This document shows positions 7,936-17,110 of a stretch of 17,110 nt of DNA, piece after piece. The stretch is taken from NCBI GenBank assembly GCA_050245975.1, contig JBFWWW010000070.1:1-17110 (forward strand), in the 5' to 3' direction. Both the position numbers and the translations under genes were made by a program. Numbering within the stretch: position 1 is the first letter of the stretch; each line of letters starts with the position of its first letter. The notes below the pieces were generated by a model that did not search any database, was not told where the DNA came from, and worked only from the letters and a program-made list of their open reading frames with translations. This DNA comes from JBFWWW01 sp050245975 (GTDB lineage Bacteria > Pseudomonadota > Alphaproteobacteria > Rhizobiales > Hyphomicrobiaceae).

Positions 7936-8943
7936 GTGGGCGCGCTGACGACCGCAATGATGGTGGGACTGCTCAAGGCCGCGGCGGAGCCGACGCGCCT
8001 GCGCATTCTCATGCTGCTGGCGGCCGGCGAGCTCAACGTGAAGGACTTCACCCGCATCCTGGGCCAGAGCCAGCCCCGCCTCAGCCGCCACCTGCGCCTG
8101 CTGGCCGAGGCCGGGCTCGTCGAGCGCGCCCCCGAGGGCAGCTGGGTCTATTTTCATCTCGCGCGCGACGGCGAGGCGGGCCGCATCGCGCGCCTGCTGA
8201 TCGATGCCACCGATACGAGCGACCCGCTGCTCGTCCGCGACCGGCAACGCGCCGAGGTGGTGAAGCGCGAGCGCGAGTCCGAGGCGCAGGTCTACTTCGA
8301 GACGCATGCCTCCGAATGGGACACCATCCGCGCCCTGCACGTGTCCGAGGCCGCCGTCGAGAGCGCGATGCGCGCGGCCCTGGGGCCGGGACCGTTCGAC
8401 CTCTTCGTCGATCTGGGCACCGGAACGGCGCGCATGCTGGAGCTGTTCGCCGACACCTACCGGCGCGGCCTGGGTCTCGACCTCAATCCCGCCATGCTGT
8501 CCTACGCCCGCTCCAAGCTCGACCATGCCGCGCTCGGCAAGGCCCAGGTGCGGCGCGGCGATCTCTATGATCTGCCCGTTGCCGACGGTGCCGCCGACGC
8601 CGTCGTCATGCATCAGGTGCTGCACTTCCTCAGCGATCCGGTGCGCGCCGTGCGCGAGGCGGCCCGCATCCTGGCGCCGGGCGGCCGTCTGCTGATCGTC
8701 GATTTCGCGCCGCACGAGCTGGAATTCCTGCGCGAGAAGCATGCCCACGAGCGCCTCGGCCTGCCGGGCCCCGTCGTGCAGCAGTGGCTCGACGAGTGCG
8801 GGCTCAGGATCGCCGGCACGCAGAACCTGCCGCCCGCGCGTGGCGCGGCCCGCGAGCAGCTCACCGTCTCGCTGTGGCTCGCCGAACGTCCGGGCGCGCA
8901 CGCGGCGCTGAAGTCCACCGCGAAGCTGGAGCAGTTGGCCTGA
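7936..8943 (+). CDS. SahR-like ArsR regulator fused to a SAM-dependent methyltransferase domain
   Basis: This 335-residue protein has two domains. Residues 8-75 form an ArsR-type winged helix: LLKAAAEPTRLRILMLLAAGEL, then VKDFTRILGQSQPRLSRHLRLLAEAGLVERA and the wing SWVYFHLA. Residues 120-300 are a class I methyltransferase domain with motif I FVDLGTGTARMLE (157-169), GLDLNPAML (179-187), GDLYDLPVADGAADAVVM (208-225) and ILAPGGRLLIVDFAP (245-259). The C-terminal domain most likely senses SAM or S-adenosylhomocysteine rather than acting as an enzyme, but that is inference. The start is GTG 7936, with GAGGAG at 7924-7929. An earlier ATG at 7852 would put coding sequence over the promoter and is rejected. 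The gene is followed one base later by metF. Position and fusion agree with SahR, known to control methionine-cycle genes in Proteobacteria. Confidence 0.9.
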   Translation: MGALTTAMMVGLLKAAAEPTRLRILMLLAAGELNVKDFTRILGQSQPRLSRHLRLLAEAGLVERAPEGSWVYFHLARDGEAGRIARLLIDATDTSDPLLVRDRQRAEVVKRERESEAQVYFETHASEWDTIRALHVSEAAVESAMRAALGPGPFDLFVDLGTGTARMLELFADTYRRGLGLDLNPAMLSYARSKLDHAALGKAQVRRGDLYDLPVADGAADAVVMHQVLHFLSDPVRAVREAARILAPGGRLLIVDFAPHELEFLREKHAHERLGLPGPVVQQWLDECGLRIAGTQNLPPARGAAREQLTVSLWLAERPGAHAALKSTAKLEQLA

Positions 8944-8944
8944 C

Positions 8945-9861
8945 ATGGAAGCCACGGCAGAACGCAAGAGCCGTCTCCTCGGCGACGGCGACATCAGGGT
9001 CTCCTTCGAGTTCTTCCCGCCCAAGACGGAGAAGATGGAGGAGGGGCTCTGGACGGCGATCCGTCGCCTCGAGCCGCTGCAGCCGAAGTTCGTCTCGGTC
9101 ACCTACGGCGCCGGCGGCTCGACGCGCGAGCGCACGCACAACACGGTGGCGCGCATCCTGCGCGAGACGTCGCTGGTGCCGGCCGCGCACCTGACCTGCG
9201 TCGAGGCGACCCGCGCCGAGGTGGACGACGTCGTGAAGGGCTATTGGGACGCCGGCGTGCGCCACATCGTTGCCCTGCGCGGCGATCCACCCTCCGGCGC
9301 CGGCACGCGCTATACGCCCCACCCGGGTGGCTATGCCAGCACGGCGGAGCTGGTCGCCGGCATCAAGAAGATCGGCAATTTCGACGTCTCCGTCGGCGGC
9401 TATCCGGAGATGCACCCCGAGAGCCCGTCGCTCAAGGCGGACCTCGACAACCTGAAGGCCAAGGTCGATGCCGGCGCGAGCCGCGTCATCACGCAGTTCT
9501 TCTTCGACAACGCGCACTATCTCCGTTTCCTGGAGAAGGCGCGCGCGCAGGGCATCTGGGCGCCGATCGTCCCGGGCATCGTGCCGGTCCACAATTTCAA
9601 ACAGGTCGCGGGCTTCGCCGGCCGCTGCGGCGCCACCATGCCGGCCTGGATGGCGCGCCGCTTCGACGGGCTCGACGCCGATCCGGCGACGGCCCATCTC
9701 GTCGCCGCCGCCGTTGCCGCCGAGCAGGTGATGGATCTGGTCGATCAGGGCATCCGCCAGTTCCACTTCTACACGCTCAACCGCGCGGATCTGGTCTACG
9801 CCATCTGCCATCTGCTGGGACTGCGCCCTGCCGCTGTGCCGGCCGGAAAGGTCGTGAACGC

Positions 9862-9865
<4 letters not shown>
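8945..9865 (+). CDS. metF: 5,10-methylenetetrahydrofolate reductase MetF
   Basis: This is a 306-residue TIM-barrel FAD enzyme that reduces 5,10-methylene-THF to 5-methyl-THF, the methyl donor for methionine synthase. Seen motifs are SFEFFPPK (20-27) with the catalytic Glu22, VTYGAGGSTRERT (52-64), HIVALRGDPP (107-116) with Asp114 near the flavin, TQFFFDN (183-189) and QFHFYTLNR (272-280). The length fits bacterial MetF (about 290-310). The start codon lies one base after the stop of the regulator gene, with a weak GGAG about 12 bases upstream inside that gene. The stop overlaps the next start as ATGA (9862-9865), so translation is probably coupled to the first metH part. No truncation or missing residue is evident. 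Very secure. Confidence 0.97.
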
Positions 9866-13634
<3,769 letters not shown>

Positions 13635-13649
13635 TAGGTCTTGGGACCG

Positions 13650-13717
13650 GCGGCCGAGGGGGATTCGGCCGCGCCTGAGCAGGATCGGGCGACGTGCCCG
13701 GAACGCATCTCCTGCTC
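13650..13717 (+). promoter_or_regulatory. Structured leader: hairpin plus nested stem-loop between metH and membrane-protein gene
   Basis: GCGGCCGA (13650-13657) pairs with TCGGCCGC (13665-13672) around a 7-base loop. Directly after it, GAGCAGGA (13677-13684) pairs with TCCTGCTC (13710-13717). That outer stem encloses CGGGC (13686-13690) paired with GCCCG (13696-13700). The ribosome site of the next gene (13729-13736) follows 12 bases later. No T-run is present, so it is not a classic terminator. It may protect the metH mRNA end or regulate the following gene. Confidence 0.45.
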
Positions 13718-13739
13718 GCGATCCGAAAGGGGGAGGCCA

Positions 13740-14081
13740 ATGCTCGGACGCCTGATTCTCACGCTGCTGCAGATCGCCATTGCATGGTTCGCAACGCCGG
13801 TGCTGGCCGGCTACGTGCCCGTGCCCGGCAAGTTCAGCCTGTTTCTCTATGCCGTGATCTGCGCCATCGTCGTCTTCATCGTCGGCCTTGTCGCCGCGCA
13901 GGTCCTCAAGGACGTCGGCCAGCCGTCGAGCACGACGCTCACCTGGTCGCTGGTGGGCGCGCTGATCGGCGCGGCCCTCATCACGTTCGGACCGCAGTAC
14001 ATCCACATCAACTGGAATATCGCGCCGCCGCGGGCCTATGCGCTCGCCGGCGCCATCATCGGCTACGTCCTCAAGCGCTGA
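13740..14081 (+). CDS. Small four-helix membrane protein of unknown function
   Basis: I do not recognise this 113-residue protein. It is almost entirely hydrophobic, with segments at about 2-22 (LGRLILTLLQIAIAWFATPVL), 31-55 (LFLYAVICAIVVFIVGLVAAQVL), 66-87 (TWSLVGALIGAALITFGPQYI) and a short last helix ending at the C-terminal LKR. That suggests four inner-membrane helices with little soluble domain. The start at 13740 has a strong GGGGGAGG at 13729-13736. An in-frame ATG at 13641 would add 33 arginine-rich, low-quality residues and is rejected. It lies 105 bp after metH, beyond a structured leader, and is followed by an intrinsic terminator, so it may be the last gene of the metF-metH transcript. 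No link to methionine metabolism is visible in its sequence. Confidence 0.85.
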   Translation: MLGRLILTLLQIAIAWFATPVLAGYVPVPGKFSLFLYAVICAIVVFIVGLVAAQVLKDVGQPSSTTLTWSLVGALIGAALITFGPQYIHINWNIAPPRAYALAGAIIGYVLKR

Positions 14082-14124
14082 AGCGCGCGCCGATCGGGCG
14101 TCGGACCGGGGCGCCGGAAATGCA

Positions 14125-14160
14125 GAAAGGCGCGCTGCCTCTTCGTGCAGCGCGCCTTTC
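14125..14160 (+). terminator. Intrinsic terminator
   Basis: GAAAGGCGCGCTGC (14125-14138) and GCAGCGCGCCTTTC (14147-14160) form a perfect 14-bp stem with an 8-base loop. The A and T runs lie inside the stem base and the sequence after it is CT-rich. It ends the membrane-protein transcript and possibly the whole metF-metH operon. The symmetry could also let it stop minus-strand transcripts. Confidence 0.85.
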
Positions 14161-14230
14161 GCCTTACTTCGGGACGCTCAGGCTCCCGCGAGCCCCTGTC
14201 CCCATCTGTTACTGGATCCGAGCCCGTCGA

Positions 14231-14314
14231 TCAGATCATTCCGAACACGATTGCAGCGAGGAAAGCGAAGGAGATGACCGTGGCGAGCACGTTCAGTCTC
14301 GTCTTCAGTTCCAT
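14231..14314 (-). CDS. 27-residue single-helix membrane peptide
   Basis: ATG at 14314-14312 opens a 27-codon frame ending in TGA at 14233-14231. GGAGG lies on the minus strand at 14324-14320, five bases before the ATG, as good a ribosome site as any in the window. The peptide starts MELKTRLNVL and continues ATVISFAFLAAIVFGMI: a short charged N-terminus followed by one hydrophobic helix running to the C-terminus. I believe similar tiny 'KTR-N-LA-V-SF-FLAAIV-GM' proteins occur in other Hyphomicrobiales, but that is memory without a search. An upstream in-frame ATG at 14326 overlaps the ribosome site and is less likely. Its function is unknown; small membrane peptides often modulate larger membrane proteins. 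It sits between convergent operon ends, apart from any obvious partner. Confidence 0.6.
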   Translation of the reverse strand: MELKTRLNVLATVISFAFLAAIVFGMI

Positions 14315-14833
14315 CGGTTCCTCCATTCCGGCTGATCCGGTGATCAAGGCTGGACGGGACGTCCACCTTGGCTGGGACGCTAGGTGAGCCGCTTGTGACT
14401 TGCCAAGAAAAAAGCGTTGTGCACCGCAAAATTCCAAGTGCAACGCGACGTTTCATTGCTGCACCGGCCCCCTCTTGCAAATAGAGCACAGCGCCCGCCG
14501 GCAGGCTCTTCTATAAGACAAATGTCGTGAATGTAGAAATCTTCATGATTACCGTTGATCAGGCTGCATGTATGAATGAACACTTCGTTCTACAGATTTC
14601 ACCAAGCATCCGGCACCCGGAACAGACTGTGGCAAGCCCATGGCCACGACCAGTTTCTGTAACCGGCGTGCAACATTCGCCCCCTGGCGCGCCCAATTCG
14701 CCGTTGCAAAGCGACTTGGCGGCCCATCCGGCCGGGCTTGGCGGCCCCTGGGCGCAGGTCCGCCATTCGACGCCGGCCATCGACAGATGCACCGTCAGCG
14801 ACTAGTTGGAGACAGCAATTCCGGAGGCGCCCG
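14315..14833. other. Gene-poor intergenic stretch
   Basis: About 520 bp with no convincing gene on either strand apart from the candidate minus-strand RNA. It is visibly richer in A and T between about 14400 and 14640 than the rest of the window. It contains an 11-bp direct repeat, CTTGGCGGCCC, at 14715-14725 and 14737-14747. The ribosome site of the acrylyl-CoA reductase gene lies at the end. A 92-codon plus-strand frame starting with GTG at 14527 has no ribosome site and no recognisable sequence, so it is left out. Confidence 0.6.
14406..14503 (-). ncRNA. Candidate small RNA or attenuator leader
   Basis: On the minus strand TTCTAC (14538-14533) and TATAGA (14515-14510) are 17 bp apart, a plausible promoter starting near 14503. 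About 60 bases on, GCGTTGCAC (14446-14438) pairs imperfectly with GTGCACAACGC (14424-14414), with a 2-base bulge. Six T residues (14413-14408) follow, as at an intrinsic terminator. The product would be about 95 nt. Because the 27-residue peptide gene lies 90 bp further on the same strand, the hairpin could instead attenuate that gene. There is no RNA family I can name. Confidence 0.35.
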
Positions 14834-15841
14834 ATGGCCGATCCCGTCCCCCGTTTCAAGGCTCTGCTCGTCTCGAGGCCCGAGGGCGGCGGCCCGCAAT
14901 CCGTCGCCTGGACCGAGCTGTCCCCCTCCGAGCTGATGGACGGCGACGTCACGGTTCGCGTCAGCCATACAACCTTGAACTACAAGGACGGCCTCGCCAT
15001 AACGGGCAAGGCCCCCGTGATCCGCCGCTGGCCCATGATCCCGGGCATCGACTTCGCCGGCACCGTCGTCGCGTCCACCCATCCGGACTGCAAGCCCGGC
15101 GACGCCGTCATCCTCGACGGCTGGGGCGTCGGCGAGACCCATTACGGCGGCTATTCGCAGTATGCCCGCGTCAAGGGCGACTGGCTGGTGCCGCTGCCCG
15201 GCGGCATCTCGCCCGCGCACGCCATGGCGATCGGCACCGCCGGCTACACCGCCATGCTCTGCGTGCTGGCGCTCGAGCGGAACGGCGTCCGGCCGCAATC
15301 GGGCCCTGTGCTCGTGACGGGCGCGGCCGGCGGCGTCGGCAGCGTCGCCATCGCGCTGCTGTCGAAGCTCGGCTACCAGGTGGTGGCCTCCACGGGCCGC
15401 GCCACGGAAGCCGACTATCTCAAGGGTCTCGGCGCCGCCGAGATCATCGACCGGGCAGAGCTTGCGGCACCCGGCAAGCGCCCGCTCGGCAAGGAGCGGT
15501 GGGCCGGCGCCGTCGACAGCGTCGGCAGCCACACCCTCGCCAACGTGCTGACCCAGATAAAATACGGCGGCACGGTTGCCGCCTGCGGCCTGGCGCAGGG
15601 CATGGACCTGCCGGCCTCCGTCGCCCCCTTCATCCTGCGCGGTGTGACGCTCGCCGGCGTCGATTCGGTGATGGCGCCGCGGCCTGTCCGCATCGAGGCG
15701 TGGTCCCGTCTCGCCCGCGACATGGATCGCGCCCGCCTCGATGCCATGACCGAGCTGCACCCGCTGAGCGATGTCACCGAGCTCGCGCCGAAGATCCTGG
15801 CCGGCGGCGTGCGCGGCCGCGTCGTCTTCGACGTGCCGTGA
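14834..15841 (+). CDS. acuI: Acrylyl-CoA reductase AcuI/YhdH-type (MDR family quinone-oxidoreductase-like)
   Basis: This is a 335-residue zinc-free medium-chain reductase. The catalytic domain has SHTTLNYKDGLAITGKAPVIR (44-64), PMIPGIDFAGTVV (67-79) and HYGGYSQYARVKGDWLVPLP (103-122). The Rossmann domain has VLVTGAAGGVGSVAIALLSKLGY (159-181) for NADPH and STGRATEADYLKGLGA (186-201), where S-GR fits phosphate binding of NADPH. Later blocks are GGTVAACGLAQG (245-256) and ILRGVTLAGVDSV (267-279). These are the hallmarks of the YhdH/AcuI group, which reduces acrylyl-CoA to propionyl-CoA, for example in DMSP or 3-hydroxypropionate metabolism; the exact substrate here is inferred. The ATG at 14834 has GGAGG at 14823-14827. 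It stands as a single gene, 57 bp before lipA. Confidence 0.9.
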   Translation: MADPVPRFKALLVSRPEGGGPQSVAWTELSPSELMDGDVTVRVSHTTLNYKDGLAITGKAPVIRRWPMIPGIDFAGTVVASTHPDCKPGDAVILDGWGVGETHYGGYSQYARVKGDWLVPLPGGISPAHAMAIGTAGYTAMLCVLALERNGVRPQSGPVLVTGAAGGVGSVAIALLSKLGYQVVASTGRATEADYLKGLGAAEIIDRAELAAPGKRPLGKERWAGAVDSVGSHTLANVLTQIKYGGTVAACGLAQGMDLPASVAPFILRGVTLAGVDSVMAPRPVRIEAWSRLARDMDRARLDAMTELHPLSDVTELAPKILAGGVRGRVVFDVP

Positions 15842-15898
15842 GGCACGGCTTGATTTCAGGGGCGCCGCGCGCCACGTTGATTTGATGCTGGAACCGAC

Positions 15899-16849
15899 AT
15901 GGTGACCGTCCTCGATACCGCTCAGCGGCCTCGCCACCCCGAGAAGGCGGCGCGCGAGGACACGCCCGTGCTGCGCAAGCCGGACTGGATCCGCGTCAGG
16001 GCGCCGACCTCGGCCGGCTATGCCGAGACCAGGCGCATCGTCCGCGAGCACGGGCTCAACACCGTGTGCGAGGAGGCGGGCTGTCCCAACATCGGCGAGT
16101 GCTGGACCCAGCGCCACGCCACCATGATGATCATGGGCGACACCTGCACGCGCGCCTGCGCATTCTGCAATGTGCGCACCGGCCTGCCCGGGCCGCTCGA
16201 TGCGCGCGAGCCCGACAACGTGGCCGAAGCGGTGGCCAAGCTCGGCCTCGCCCATGTCGTCATCACGTCCGTCGACCGCGACGATCTCGACGACGGCGGC
16301 GCGCGCCATTTCGCGGCCGTCATCACCGCCATCCGCGCGCGTACGCCGACAACCACCATCGAGGTCCTGACGCCCGACTTCCTGCGCAAGGACGGCGCGC
16401 TCGAGATCGTCGTCGCCGCCAGGCCGGACGTCTTCAACCACAATCTCGAGACCGTGCCCTCGCACTATCTCAAGATCAGGCCCGGCGCGCGCTACTTCCA
16501 TTCGCTGCGCCTGCTGCAGCGGGTGAAGGAGATCGATCCCGCCATGTTCACCAAGTCCGGCATCATGGTCGGTCTCGGCGAGAGCCGCGAGGAGGTGCTG
16601 CAGCTCATGGACGACCTGCGCAGCGCGGACGTGGATTTCCTCACCATCGGCCAGTACCTGCAGCCGACGCGCAAGCATGCCGCCGTCGAGCGTTTCGTCA
16701 CGCCGGCCGAATTCACCGCCTACGAGCGCACCGCGCAGGCCAAGGGCTTCCTGCTCGTCTCGGCGAGCCCGCTGACGCGCTCGTCCTATCACGCGGGCGA
16801 CGACTTCGCCCGGCTGCGCGAGGCGCGCCTCAAGGCGCTCGGGCGCTGA
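15899..16849 (+). CDS. lipA: Lipoyl synthase LipA
   Basis: This 316-residue radical-SAM enzyme inserts two sulfur atoms into protein-bound octanoyl groups to make lipoyl cofactor for pyruvate and 2-oxoglutarate dehydrogenases. The auxiliary cluster cysteines are C57, C62 and C68 in NTVCEEAGCPNIGECW. The radical-SAM cluster is C83-x3-C87-x2-C90 in DTCTRACAFC. LETV follows at 183-186, with TKSGIMVGLGE (218-228) and TIGQYLQPTRKH (249-260). The C-terminal RSSYHAGD (294-301) supplies the serine ligand of the auxiliary cluster. All key residues are present and the length is normal. The ATG at 15899 has only a weak GGAA nearby; GTG directly after it is an alternative with no effect on the domains. 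In many alphaproteobacteria a coenzyme-Q-binding (RatA-like) gene follows; here a P-loop kinase-like gene does. Confidence 0.97.
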   Translation: MVTVLDTAQRPRHPEKAAREDTPVLRKPDWIRVRAPTSAGYAETRRIVREHGLNTVCEEAGCPNIGECWTQRHATMMIMGDTCTRACAFCNVRTGLPGPLDAREPDNVAEAVAKLGLAHVVITSVDRDDLDDGGARHFAAVITAIRARTPTTTIEVLTPDFLRKDGALEIVVAARPDVFNHNLETVPSHYLKIRPGARYFHSLRLLQRVKEIDPAMFTKSGIMVGLGESREEVLQLMDDLRSADVDFLTIGQYLQPTRKHAAVERFVTPAEFTAYERTAQAKGFLLVSASPLTRSSYHAGDDFARLREARLKALGR

Positions 16850-16862
16850 CGGGCGGACCACA

Positions 16863-17110
16863 ATGCAGCGCGTCCTCGTCATCGGCATCTCGGGCGCGGG
16901 CAAGAGCACGTTCTCGCGCGCGCTTGCCGACCGGACGGGACTGCCGCTCGTCCACCTCGACAAGGCGTTCTGGCAGCCGGGCTGGGTCGAGACGCGGCGG
17001 CCGCAGTGGCGGGAGAAGGTCGCCGAGCTTGCCGCCGCCGCGCGCTGGATCATCGACGGCAACTACGCCAGCTCGCTCGACCTGCGGCTGCCGCGGGCGG
17101 ACGCGGTGAT
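16863..17110 (+). CDS. P-loop kinase-like protein (adenylate kinase/FlaR-type), N-terminal part
   Basis: The frame opens at ATG 16863, 13 bases after lipA, and runs off the right edge (82 full codons visible). MQRVLVIGISGAGKSTFSRA contains the Walker A motif GISGAGKST (8-16). LPLVHLDKAFWQPGWVETRR, then WIIDGNYASSLDLRL and PRADAV, match the adenylate-kinase-like 'topology modulation protein' (FlaR) group, where LDK-FW-PGW and W(V/I)IDGNY are typical. Members bind and hydrolyse nucleotides, but their physiological substrate is not settled and the topology name is historical. No strong ribosome site is seen (weak GGCGGA), and closeness to lipA suggests co-transcription. The C-terminal half, including the lid region, lies outside the window. 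Confidence 0.85.
   Translation, partial: MQRVLVIGISGAGKSTFSRALADRTGLPLVHLDKAFWQPGWVETRRPQWREKVAELAAAARWIIDGNYASSLDLRLPRADAV

Noticed and set aside
14527..14805. 92-codon plus-strand frame in the intergenic gap
   Set aside because: The GTG start has no ribosome site, and the sequence shows no domain, membrane segment or signal peptide.
14795..17062. 755-codon minus-strand open frame opposite the acrylyl-CoA reductase, lipA and kinase genes
   Set aside because: It spans three well-identified plus-strand genes. Long antisense frames are expected at this base composition.

Overview
The window reads as chromosomal DNA from a GC-rich alphaproteobacterium, most likely a member of the Hyphomicrobiales (Rhizobiales). 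The grounds are the strong G/C bias at third codon positions, the protein families present, and an ArsR-methyltransferase regulator placed ahead of metF and a two-piece metH. Family and genus cannot be fixed from the sequence alone. I see no phage, transposase, CRISPR array, rRNA or tRNA gene.

Layout. At 1-365 (-) lies the N-terminal part of a DUF1003-type membrane protein, cut by the window edge. It diverges from ettA (562-2223, +), a ribosome-associated ABC-F ATPase. Next come a polytopic membrane protein of unknown function (2316-3350, +) and, convergent with it, a two-domain HxlR-family regulator (3360-4070, -). The regulator is divergent from an acyl-CoA dehydrogenase-like flavoprotein (4306-5463, +) and an alpha/beta hydrolase (5529-6425, +). 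The 235 bp between regulator and dehydrogenase carry several repeated and inverted motifs that look like operators. A dispersed-repeat-like palindrome sits at 6510-6547, followed by a MlaC-type periplasmic lipid-carrier protein (6580-7200, -).

The core of the window is a methionine/SAM-cycle locus. A TrmO-like tRNA methyltransferase (7347-7862, -) faces a tightly packed operon of an ArsR regulator fused to a SAM-methyltransferase domain (7936-8943), metF (8945-9865), the homocysteine/zinc half of methionine synthase (9862-10947) and the folate/B12/reactivation half (10944-13634). The last three reading frames are joined by ATGA overlaps. The space between trmO and the regulator holds a 20-bp near-perfect palindrome inside a good sigma-70 promoter, which fits SahR-type control by S-adenosylhomocysteine. 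MetF makes methyl-folate and the two MetH parts pass its methyl group through cobalamin to homocysteine. The resulting methionine feeds SAM, which TrmO and other methylases consume.

Downstream are a structured leader, a small 113-residue membrane protein (13740-14081), a strong intrinsic terminator (14125-14160), and a roughly 520-bp AT-richer stretch. That stretch has a possible small RNA or attenuator and a 27-residue membrane peptide with a strong ribosome binding site (14231-14314, -). Then follow an AcuI/YhdH-type acrylyl-CoA reductase (14834-15841), lipoyl synthase lipA (15899-16849), and the start of a P-loop kinase-like protein that runs off the right edge (16863-17110).

Most genes are ordinary housekeeping genes. 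The points most worth a second look are regulatory: the shared SahR-like operator that also faces trmO, the repeated operator module at the HxlR/dehydrogenase divergence, the small peptide and sRNA-like region, and the dehydrogenase that lacks the usual catalytic glutamate.
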